Assembly: GCA_937900135.1 (NCBI GenBank)
Contig: CALCDJ010000038.1
Span: 1-57,298 of the forward strand
Source: an uncultured Blautia sp.
GTDB lineage: Bacteria > Bacillota > Clostridia > Lachnospirales > Lachnospiraceae
Direction: 5' to 3'
DNA: 57,298 nt
Shown here: positions 42,351-49,420 of the stretch, piece by piece
Position numbering within the stretch: the first letter of the stretch is position 1
How the letters are laid out: every line of letters begins with the position of its first letter
The notes under the pieces: model-generated
Database searches by the model: none
What the model saw: only the letters and a program-made list of their open reading frames with translations
Told to the model about the DNA's origin: nothing
Translations under genes and position numbers: made by a program

Positions 42351-43754
42351 TCAAAAATTATTTTCCATATTTTTTGGGAGTTTCATGGGATATCTGCCAT
42401 CAAAGCAGGCTTTACAAAGGGGCAGATTTCCTGCCATCTCCTCTAAGCAGGAGAGTTTCATATAACCCAGGGAATCTGCACCAATAAGCTTTCGGATCTC
42501 TTCTGTGCTGTGTTTGCTGGCAATCAGCTGATCGTTAGAGGGTACATCTGTTCCAAAATAACAGGGGTACAAAAAAGGAGGGGAACTGATCCGTACATGC
42601 ACCTCTCTGGCTCCGGCATCCTTTAGCATCCGAATCAGGTGTGCCATAGTGGTTCCCCGCACAATGGAATCGTCCACCAGCACAATCCGTTTGTTTTTTA
42701 CGGAGGCTTCCAGCACACTGAGCTTTAACTGTACACTGGATTCCCGTTCCTTCTGTGTGGGTTTGATAAAGGTTCTTCCAATATAGCTGTTCTTATAGAA
42801 TACAAATCCAAAAGGAATCCCGGATTCTTCCGCATATCCCTTGGCTGCCATAAGTCCGGAATCCGGAACACCTGCCACCAGATCCGCTTCTACAGGATAG
42901 GATCTGGCAAGGGCTTTTCCACCCCGGATTCTTGCATCGTACACACTGACCCCATCCAGGGTACTGTCCAGACGGGCAAAATAAATATATTCAAACACAC
43001 AATGCGCCGGTTTTTCTTCTTTCAGAGCAAGGCTTCTGTCTGAATGAAGACCCTCCTTCTTGATGGTCAGGATTTCTCCCGGCGCCAAATCCCGGATAAA
43101 TTCCGCTCCGGCAGCCTTTAGCGCACAGCTCTCTGAAGCCAGCACATATGCATGCTCTCGTTTTCCCAGACAAAGAGGCTTCAATCCATAAGGATCTCGT
43201 ACACCGATAAGTTTTCTTGGACTCATAATCACCAGTCCGTATGCTCCCTTTAATTTCCTGGCAGTACGAAGAACTGCCTCTTCCACTGACTGGGAATGAA
43301 CCCGCTCTCTTGCAATATGGAAAGCGATCACCTCAGAATCTGTGGTAGTATGAAACACCGCGCCATTCTGGATTAACTCCCATTTCAATGCATCTGTATT
43401 AATCAGATTTCCATTGTGGGCCAATGCCAGAGTTCCCTTGATATAAGAGAGAACCAACGGCTGGGCATTTTCTGCCACAGAAGCTCCGGTGGTGGAATAC
43501 CGTACATGACCAATTCCAATGTCTCCCTCCATTTTTCGGATGGTATCTTCCTTTAACACCTCACTTACCAGTCCCAGATCTTTATGAAACTGAATGTTCT
43601 GTCTTTCTCCATTGGTTTTGGAAACTGCAAGTCCACAGGCCTCCTGGCCACGATGCTGCAGCGAAGTCAGTCCATAATAAACAGAAGGAGCGATGTTTTC
43701 CCCTTCCAGATCATAGATTCCAAAGACTCCGCAGGCTTCTTTGATTTCTGACAT
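42351..43754 (-). CDS. purF: Amidophosphoribosyltransferase
   Basis: This 467-residue enzyme catalyses the first step of purine synthesis with glutamine nitrogen. The propeptide MSEIKEA precedes the catalytic cysteine of CGVFGIYD. The PRPP motif is VLVDDSIVRGTT. Cysteines in PAHCVFE, YPCYFG and PLCKACFDG fit the [4Fe-4S] cluster of the Bacillus-type enzyme, which makes it oxygen-labile. It is divergent from glnN and has a leader nearly identical to that of glnN at its 5' end. Confidence 0.96.
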   Translation of the reverse strand: MSEIKEACGVFGIYDLEGENIAPSVYYGLTSLQHRGQEACGLAVSKTNGERQNIQFHKDLGLVSEVLKEDTIRKMEGDIGIGHVRYSTTGASVAENAQPLVLSYIKGTLALAHNGNLINTDALKWELIQNGAVFHTTTDSEVIAFHIARERVHSQSVEEAVLRTARKLKGAYGLVIMSPRKLIGVRDPYGLKPLCLGKREHAYVLASESCALKAAGAEFIRDLAPGEILTIKKEGLHSDRSLALKEEKPAHCVFEYIYFARLDSTLDGVSVYDARIRGGKALARSYPVEADLVAGVPDSGLMAAKGYAEESGIPFGFVFYKNSYIGRTFIKPTQKERESSVQLKLSVLEASVKNKRIVLVDDSIVRGTTMAHLIRMLKDAGAREVHVRISSPPFLYPCYFGTDVPSNDQLIASKHSTEEIRKLIGADSLGYMKLSCLEEMAGNLPLCKACFDGRYPMKLPKNMENNF

Positions 43755-43785
43755 GATTTCTCCTCCAAATTCTTATTTTATCAAT

Positions 43786-43827
43786 AAAAAAATGGCACTT
43801 CAGGTATCCCCAAAGCGCCTTTGCTTT
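43786..43827 (-). promoter_or_regulatory. purF leader: ANTAR-type hairpin and overlapping terminator
   Basis: AAAGC-AAAGGC-GCTTT (43812-43827) forms the first hairpin. Starting inside its loop, GGCGCTTTGGG pairs with CCTGAAGTGCC around GATA (43794-43819), followed by seven T. The two folds exclude each other. Confidence 0.7.
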
Positions 43828-43835
43828 TTTTGCAA

Positions 43836-43863
43836 ATTATCATAGAAAAAACATCTTTGTCAA
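43836..43863 (-). promoter_or_regulatory. Promoter of purF
   Basis: TTGACA (43858-43863) and GATAAT (43836-43841) are 16 bases apart, placing the transcription start right before the AAAGGC hairpin. Confidence 0.7.
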
Positions 43864-43904
43864 CCCTTTGCCGGAAAAAATTCTGTTTTTTTTCAAAAAA
43901 ATCA

Positions 43905-43932
43905 TTGACAAACTGTTTTTTTTGAGTATACT
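43905..43932 (+). promoter_or_regulatory. Promoter of glnN
   Basis: TTGACA (43905-43910) and TATACT (43927-43932) are 16 bases apart, with the start expected near 43939. Confidence 0.75.
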
Positions 43933-43941
43933 ACATCACAT

Positions 43942-43984
43942 AAAGCAAAGGCGCTTTGGAGAAATATCCAAGGCGTCTTTTTTT
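43942..43984 (+). promoter_or_regulatory. glnN leader: ANTAR-type hairpin and overlapping terminator
   Basis: AAAGC-AAAGGC-GCTTT (43942-43957) is identical to the purF hairpin. GGCGCTTTGGA, beginning in the loop, pairs with TCCAAGGCGTC around GAAATA (43950-43977), followed by seven T. The inner loop does not follow the A1/G4 rule. Confidence 0.72.
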
Positions 43985-44039
43985 ATATTTATTCAATCCA
44001 TTTCCATTAAAAATGAAAGTCTGAAAGGAGAGTTTTTAT

Positions 44040-46139
44040 ATGAAAAAGTCGATTCCTGAGCTTTATGGAAGCCTGGTATTTAATGACCGGATTATGAGAA
44101 GTAAATTGCCCAAAGATATGTATAAAGCGTTGAAAAAAACCATTCAGAATGGCACGCATCTGGAACTGGATGTGGCCAATTCCGTGGCTGTCGCCATGAA
44201 GGAATGGGCCATTGAAAATGGCGCCACCCACTATACACACTGGTTCCAGCCTATGACTAATGTCACAGCAGAAAAACACGACAGCTTCATCTGTCCCACC
44301 GGTGACGGACAGGTAATCATGGATTTCTCAGGAAAGGAATTGGTAAAGGGTGAGCCAGATGCCTCCAGTTTTCCTTCCGGAGGATTGAGGGCCACCTTTG
44401 AAGCCAGAGGCTATACTGCCTGGGACCCTACCTCTCCAGCCTTTATCAAAGACGGAACTTTATATATCCCCACCGCCTTCTGTTCCTACAGTGGAGAAGC
44501 GCTGGATAAAAAAACACCTCTCCTCCGTTCCATGGAAACTTTAAACCATGAAGCGGTACGGATGCTCCATCTCCTTGGCAATACACAGGTTCGTCACGTA
44601 TCTACCACCGTAGGGCCGGAACAGGAATATTTTCTGGTAGATAAAGACCTTTATAAAAAACGGAGAGATCTGATTTTTTGCGGACGAACTTTACTGGGTG
44701 CTCCTGCTCCCAAGGGTCAGGAAATGGAAGATCATTATTTCGGTGCTCTCCGACCCCGAGTTGCCGCTTACATGCATGATCTGGACGAAGAACTCTGGAA
44801 ACTGGGTATTCCGGCAAAAACCAAACATAATGAAGTAGCGCCCGCCCAGCATGAACTGGCACCTGTATTTGATACCTCCAATGTGGCAGTGGATCACAAC
44901 CAGCTCACTATGGAAATCATGAAACAGGTGGCAGACCGTCATCATATGGTATGCCTTCTCCATGAAAAACCTTTTGAAGGTATCAACGGAAGCGGTAAGC
45001 ACAACAACTGGTCGATGATTACCGATGACGGCTGTAATCTTCTCGATCCAGGCAAAACTCCAGGAGAAAATACCCAGTTTCTCGTATTCCTTATGGCTGT
45101 AATCAAAGCGGTAGACGATTATGCAGATCTTCTTCGCATTTCTGTGGCAAGTCCTGGCAATGACCACCGTCTTGGCGCCAATGAAGCCCCTCCTGCCATT
45201 GTCTCTATCTTCCTTGGAGACGAACTTACCGAGATCTTACAGGCCATTGAAAACGACAATTATTTTAACAGTCAGAAGGCGGTTCAGATGGATATCGGTG
45301 CCAGAGTTCTGCCCCATTTTGTAAAAGATAATACAGACAGAAACCGTACTTCCCCATTTGCATTTACCGGAAATAAATTTGAATTTCGTATGCTTGGTTC
45401 CGCTGCTTCTGTTGCAAATCCGAATATTGTCTTAAATACTGCTGTCGCAGATGCTCTTCGCACTTTCCGTATGGAACTCTCTCAGACACCTGTCGAAGAA
45501 ATGGAACATGGGGTACATGAACTGCTCAAAAAAGCCATTAAAAAACATAAACGGATCATCTTTAACGGCAACGGTTATACAGAAGAATGGGTAAAAGAAG
45601 CAGAAAAAAGAGGACTGTTTCACTTAAAAACCACACCGGATGCTCTTCCGGAATTTATCTCTGAAAAGAATGTAAAACTTCTTACAGAGCATCGTATCTT
45701 TACGAAGGAAGAGCTGTTCTCCCGTTACGAAATCTGGCTGGAAAACTATGTAAAAGTACTTCATATTGAATCCCAGACCATGGCTGAAATGATTCAGAAA
45801 GATCTTCTTCCTTCTGTGGTAGACTATATGGAACAGCTGGCCAGAACTGCCAGCGCAAAGAAGCATGTGGTTCCGGATATCTCCGTATCCGGAGAAACCC
45901 AGCTGTTAAAAAGACTTTCCCAGCTTAACGATTCCCTCCTTTCTGGAGTTGCACTCCTGAAGGAAGATACCGATAGAGCATCCAGTCTTTCCGATATCCA
46001 GAAAAGCGCAAACCTTTACAAAGATCAGGTGCTTTTGGATATGGATGCTTTGAGAAAGGTGGCAGATGAAGCAGAAGCCCTGCTTCCAGACCAGCTTCTC
46101 CCCTATCCTACCTATGGCAAACTGTTGTTTTCTATTTAA
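44040..46139 (+). CDS. glnN: Glutamine synthetase type III
   Basis: This 699-residue enzyme is a second, structurally distinct glutamine synthetase common in Bacteroides and clostridia. The GSIII markers are visible: AIENGATHYTHWFQP, FICPTGDGQVIMDFSG, KHNEVAPAQHELAP, GINGSGKHNNWS and SPGNDHRLGANEAPPA. The length fits the family. AAAGGAG precedes the ATG at 44040. It is the only plus-strand gene in the glutamine cluster, divergent from purF and controlled by the same type of leader. Confidence 0.97.
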   Translation: MKKSIPELYGSLVFNDRIMRSKLPKDMYKALKKTIQNGTHLELDVANSVAVAMKEWAIENGATHYTHWFQPMTNVTAEKHDSFICPTGDGQVIMDFSGKELVKGEPDASSFPSGGLRATFEARGYTAWDPTSPAFIKDGTLYIPTAFCSYSGEALDKKTPLLRSMETLNHEAVRMLHLLGNTQVRHVSTTVGPEQEYFLVDKDLYKKRRDLIFCGRTLLGAPAPKGQEMEDHYFGALRPRVAAYMHDLDEELWKLGIPAKTKHNEVAPAQHELAPVFDTSNVAVDHNQLTMEIMKQVADRHHMVCLLHEKPFEGINGSGKHNNWSMITDDGCNLLDPGKTPGENTQFLVFLMAVIKAVDDYADLLRISVASPGNDHRLGANEAPPAIVSIFLGDELTEILQAIENDNYFNSQKAVQMDIGARVLPHFVKDNTDRNRTSPFAFTGNKFEFRMLGSAASVANPNIVLNTAVADALRTFRMELSQTPVEEMEHGVHELLKKAIKKHKRIIFNGNGYTEEWVKEAEKRGLFHLKTTPDALPEFISEKNVKLLTEHRIFTKEELFSRYEIWLENYVKVLHIESQTMAEMIQKDLLPSVVDYMEQLARTASAKKHVVPDISVSGETQLLKRLSQLNDSLLSGVALLKEDTDRASSLSDIQKSANLYKDQVLLDMDALRKVADEAEALLPDQLLPYPTYGKLLFSI

Positions 46140-46155
46140 GGTCAGGATATAAAAA

Positions 46156-46185
46156 GAGGCGGATTACAAAATCCGCTTCTCCTTT
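46156..46185 (+). terminator. Weak terminator after glnN
   Basis: GAGGCGGATT pairs with AATCCGCTTC (one G-U pair) around four bases, followed by the pyrimidine run TCCTTTCC. Confidence 0.55.
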
Positions 46186-46195
46186 CCTGGTAAAT

Positions 46196-46284
46196 ACAGG
46201 GGATATCTGATTATATCAATTCATCATAATTCTTATGGATTTCCTCATCCCGTAAACCAACCAAAGGGATATCCCCTGTTTTTT
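46196..46284 (+). repeat. 12-bp inverted repeat enclosing 60 bases, followed by T-tract
   Basis: ACAGGGGATATC (46196-46207) and GATATCCCCTGT (46268-46279) are perfect complements and are followed by six T on the plus strand. It can act as a long-loop terminator between the converging glnN and TRIC genes, or mark a small unrecognised RNA. No gene is seen inside. Confidence 0.5.
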
Positions 46285-46293
46285 ACATTTTCT

Positions 46294-46938
46294 TCACTCT
46301 ACTCTTGGAAGATTCCAACGATAATGAGCTGCCAGATACCGGATCAGAACCACAAGGGCCGAGGATACCAGCATAGCCGGAACTGCTCCGAAGGTACGGT
46401 GGATCACCACACAGACAATGGCTCCCACAATGGAAGCGCAGGCATATATATGCTTTACAAAAATGTAAGGAGGCACTCCTGCCATCATGTCTCGAAGGAG
46501 ACCCCCGCCTACCCCTGTGATCGTTCCAAGAAATACCAGCAGAAAGGTATTATTGATATACCCGAAACGGATACCGGTATTGACTCCTACTACGGTAAAA
46601 ATTCCAAGTCCTACTGAGTCCATCAGGAGCATCATCTGGTCATAATAAACCTTAAAGCTGCTTTCCATCAGTTCTTTTTTCATTCCCACGATGAGAAAAA
46701 CCACACAGGAAGTTATGGTTGCCACCAATGCATATACCGGGTCCTTAAATACACTGGGCGGAATATTTCCAAGTACAATATCCCGGATCATTCCCCCTCC
46801 CACTGAGGTGATCACACCCAGGACACAGACTCCGAAAATATCCATTTTCCGCTCCACGCCCACCATGGCGCCAGAGGCTGCAAAGGCAACTGTTCCCAGC
46901 ATTTCCATTATAAACGTCATCAATTCCTGATAATCCAT
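46294..46938 (-). CDS. TRIC-family cation channel (YadS-like)
   Basis: This 214-residue membrane protein has seven hydrophobic segments arranged as two repeats with the family motifs MDIFGVCVLGVITSVGGGMIRD and VFLGTITGVGGGLLRDMMAG (the glycine-rich GGG stretches that line the pore). Bacterial TRIC proteins conduct potassium and other cations. The ATG at 46938 follows AGGAGAG that overlaps the stop of the MATE gene, so both are co-translated. Confidence 0.9.
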   Translation of the reverse strand: MDYQELMTFIMEMLGTVAFAASGAMVGVERKMDIFGVCVLGVITSVGGGMIRDIVLGNIPPSVFKDPVYALVATITSCVVFLIVGMKKELMESSFKVYYDQMMLLMDSVGLGIFTVVGVNTGIRFGYINNTFLLVFLGTITGVGGGLLRDMMAGVPPYIFVKHIYACASIVGAIVCVVIHRTFGAVPAMLVSSALVVLIRYLAAHYRWNLPRVE

Positions 46939-46942
46939 TGCT

Positions 46943-48298
46943 CTATTTCTCTCCTGTCCATTGTAAATTTCCTTTTTTATCATACACAAATCCCGCAAAA
47001 TCTGCAAGCATCCATCCAATGGGAATGGACCACCAGATTGCTGTTACCCCAAACTCCGGACGAGGTGCAAGGGCATAAGAAAGCACCACTCTGCTCCCAA
47101 GAGAGATCACCGTCAGCACCAGCGACATTCCTGGATGGCCAATTCCCCGATAAAGGCCATAGAGCAGAAAGAGACATCCAATTCCCCAATAGAAGGAGCC
47201 TTCAATCCGAAGATACCGGATTCCTTCTCTGATGATCTCCGTCTCCCCACGATCTACAAAAATTTCCATCAACGGACCTGCAAACAAAAAGATTACCAGA
47301 GAGATCACCAGGCAGAAACTTATGGAAATCCTCACAGCAGTACGGATTCCCTGATGAATCCGCTTTTTTTCTCCTGCCCCATAATTCTGAGCAATAAACA
47401 TGGAAAAGGCATTGCCAAATTCCTGAGCCGGCATGTATGCAAGGGTATCAATCTTTACTGCTGCTGCAAAAGCCGCCATAATGATTGTTCCAAAGCTGTT
47501 TACCAGCCCCTGGATCATCAGAATTCCAAAATTCATTACCGATTGCTGGATGCAGGTCAGCAAAGAGTACCTGGCCATATTGCCAAGAGTTTTTTTTGAA
47601 AATCTCCGCTCATTCATGGAAACACGAAGCTCTGGAACAGCTTTGATTGTATAAATGGCTATCCCCACACCGGAAACCGCCTGGGCAATCACTGTAGCTT
47701 CCGCCGCGCCGCCAACCCCACGGTTTCGTCCTATGACAAACCAGAGATCCAAAAGGATATTCAACAGGGAAGCGGCTGCCAGAAAATACAACGGTATCAG
47801 GGAATTTCCCACTGCCCGGAGTAAATATGCGAAATAATTATACAGAAACAAAAAGCCCAGCCCTGTAAAGATAATCCGCACATAGGTACGCATCATCCCG
47901 TAAATTTCTTCCGGTACCTGCAGGGTATGTAAGATCCAGTCTGTTTTCCAGAAAACCATTCCAAAAAGGAGCAGCGTCACTGCTGCAATAAACCAGAAGG
48001 AAACCCACATACTTTCCTTCATGCGCCTCTTCTCTCCTGCCCCGTACAAGGTGGAAAAAAAAGCCCCAGCTCCCATGCAAAGCCCAACGATCACCGAAGT
48101 CAGAAATGTCATCAGCGTATAGGCAGAGCCTACGGCAGCCAGGGCATCAGCCCCCACAAACCGGCCCACGATCATGGTATCTGTAATGTTATAAACCTGC
48201 TGCAGCAAATTTCCAAGAATCATGGGCATGGCAAAAGACACCATAGTTTTCCCAATGGGACCTCTGCTCAGATCTTTTTCTGTTTTTCTCTGTTTCAA
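46943..48298 (-). CDS. MATE-family efflux transporter
   Basis: This 451-residue protein of about 12 membrane helices starts with the MATE opening (GPIGKTMVSFAMPMILGNLLQ, YNITDTMIVGRFVG) and has two MatE repeats, the second around FGNAFSMFIAQNYGAGEKKR. It exports drugs or metabolites with sodium or protons. The closest type is the DinF/NorM-like group common in clostridia. It lies 5 bases after the fruR-like gene, which may simply be read-through from the fructose operon. Confidence 0.93.
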   Translation of the reverse strand: MKQRKTEKDLSRGPIGKTMVSFAMPMILGNLLQQVYNITDTMIVGRFVGADALAAVGSAYTLMTFLTSVIVGLCMGAGAFFSTLYGAGEKRRMKESMWVSFWFIAAVTLLLFGMVFWKTDWILHTLQVPEEIYGMMRTYVRIIFTGLGFLFLYNYFAYLLRAVGNSLIPLYFLAAASLLNILLDLWFVIGRNRGVGGAAEATVIAQAVSGVGIAIYTIKAVPELRVSMNERRFSKKTLGNMARYSLLTCIQQSVMNFGILMIQGLVNSFGTIIMAAFAAAVKIDTLAYMPAQEFGNAFSMFIAQNYGAGEKKRIHQGIRTAVRISISFCLVISLVIFLFAGPLMEIFVDRGETEIIREGIRYLRIEGSFYWGIGCLFLLYGLYRGIGHPGMSLVLTVISLGSRVVLSYALAPRPEFGVTAIWWSIPIGWMLADFAGFVYDKKGNLQWTGEK

Positions 48299-48303
48299 GT
48301 TTC

Positions 48304-49059
48304 TTACCTTTCTTCCTTTACAATTATAAGATTTTTTAAATTTTCATAGCCTTCCTTTGGCATTTTATCGGTAATCACAACTGCTTCATGAAACTCTCCA
48401 AAGCTCACCGGACTGGTACAGTGAAACTTACTGCTGTCACAGAGCACATAAGGCTTCTGTGTATGTTTCATGGCACACTCCTTGATCATAGCCTCGTTGA
48501 CATCCGGTGTGGTAAAACCTGCAGAAAGGTTCACGCCATTGGTTCCCCAAAAGCCCTTGGTAAAATTATATTTCTTCAGATTTACGTAGGCTTCATTTCC
48601 CACAATTGCCTCTGTGGCAGCTTTTAATTCTCCCCCGATCAGGGTAACGTGAAAACCGTGTTCTGCCAGCATCAGGGCATGGGAAACTGCATTTGTCACA
48701 TAAGAAGCGGAATGCTCCTTCAAAAAGGGAATCATACAGCCTGTGGTCGTTCCTGCATCCAGATAAATAAAATCCTCCGGTTCAATCAGAGAAGCGGCAT
48801 ATCTGGCAATACGGATTTTTTCTTCCCGGTTCTGCTCCTGACGAAAGGCCACTTTTTCTTCCTTGACATTGATTCTGGATTCTGTCTGCACCGCACCTCC
48901 AAACACCTTAACCAGCGCACCTTTTTTGTGCAGCACGTTTAAATCCCGGCGGATGGTGGACTCTGAAGCCTGAAACCGGTCCTTCAGATCCTGGACGGTC
49001 ACACTTCCCTGTTCATTTAACAGAGCAAGGATTGCCTCCTGTCTTTTTTCTGTCAGCAT
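48304..49059 (-). CDS. DeoR-family repressor of the fructose operon
   Basis: This 251-residue regulator has a DeoR helix-turn-helix (VTVQDLKDRFQASESTIRRD) and a sugar-phosphate sensor domain (YLDAGTTTGCMIPFL, NAVSHALMLAEHG, FWGTNGVNLSAGFT). Its position in the fruK-fruA-HPr unit makes it the likely fructose repressor responding to fructose-1-phosphate. The ATG at 49059 follows GAGGG. An attenuator-like terminator separates it from the HPr gene, so it may be expressed at a lower level. Confidence 0.9.
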   Translation of the reverse strand: MLTEKRQEAILALLNEQGSVTVQDLKDRFQASESTIRRDLNVLHKKGALVKVFGGAVQTESRINVKEEKVAFRQEQNREEKIRIARYAASLIEPEDFIYLDAGTTTGCMIPFLKEHSASYVTNAVSHALMLAEHGFHVTLIGGELKAATEAIVGNEAYVNLKKYNFTKGFWGTNGVNLSAGFTTPDVNEAMIKECAMKHTQKPYVLCDSSKFHCTSPVSFGEFHEAVVITDKMPKEGYENLKNLIIVKEER

Positions 49060-49081
49060 TTCTATCCCTCCACAACATGCG

Positions 49082-49117
49082 AAAAAAGAGGGCAAGCCTT
49101 ATGCATAGCCCTCTCTT
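49082..49117 (-). terminator. Terminator between the HPr gene and the DeoR gene
   Basis: On the minus strand AAGAGAGGGC pairs with GCCCTCTT and is followed by a T-run. Partial read-through would reach the regulator. Confidence 0.8.
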
Positions 49118-49144
49118 GTTCATGCTTTTTTGATATGGAAACTC

Positions 49145-49402
49145 TTATAAATTCTCTTTTAAGAAATTCTCCAGAGAAGCTGCTGCATTCTCTTCGTCTT
49201 CTCCTTCTACCTGTACCAGGATTTCTTCTCCCTGTTTTACAGCCAGACCCATAAGGCCGAAAATCTTTTTGGCATCTGCACTCTTCTCTCCCTTGGTTAC
49301 GGTAACAGAAGAAGCGAAGCCTTTCGCTGCTTTTACAAATTCTCCTGCCGGACGAGCGTGGATTCCCTGTTCGTCTTTGATTACATAGCTGAATGATTTC
49401 AT
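49145..49402 (-). CDS. HPr-like phosphocarrier, lacking the regulatory serine
   Basis: This 85-residue protein passes phosphate from enzyme I to the fructose IIA domain. The catalytic histidine is H15 in GIHARPAGEF. At position 46, where Firmicutes HPr has the serine phosphorylated by HPr kinase, there is lysine (AKKIFGLMG). It is therefore a dedicated transport HPr and should not act in CcpA-mediated repression. It lies 18 bases after fruA. Confidence 0.94.
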   Translation of the reverse strand: MKSFSYVIKDEQGIHARPAGEFVKAAKGFASSVTVTKGEKSADAKKIFGLMGLAVKQGEEILVQVEGEDEENAAASLENFLKENL

Positions 49403-49420
49403 AATATTACCTCCTTAAGT

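Noticed and set aside
46208..46275. Minus-strand peptide reading PLVGLRDEEIHKNYDELI
   Set aside because: No start codon or ribosome binding site and no family recognised; probably chance coding inside the inverted repeat.
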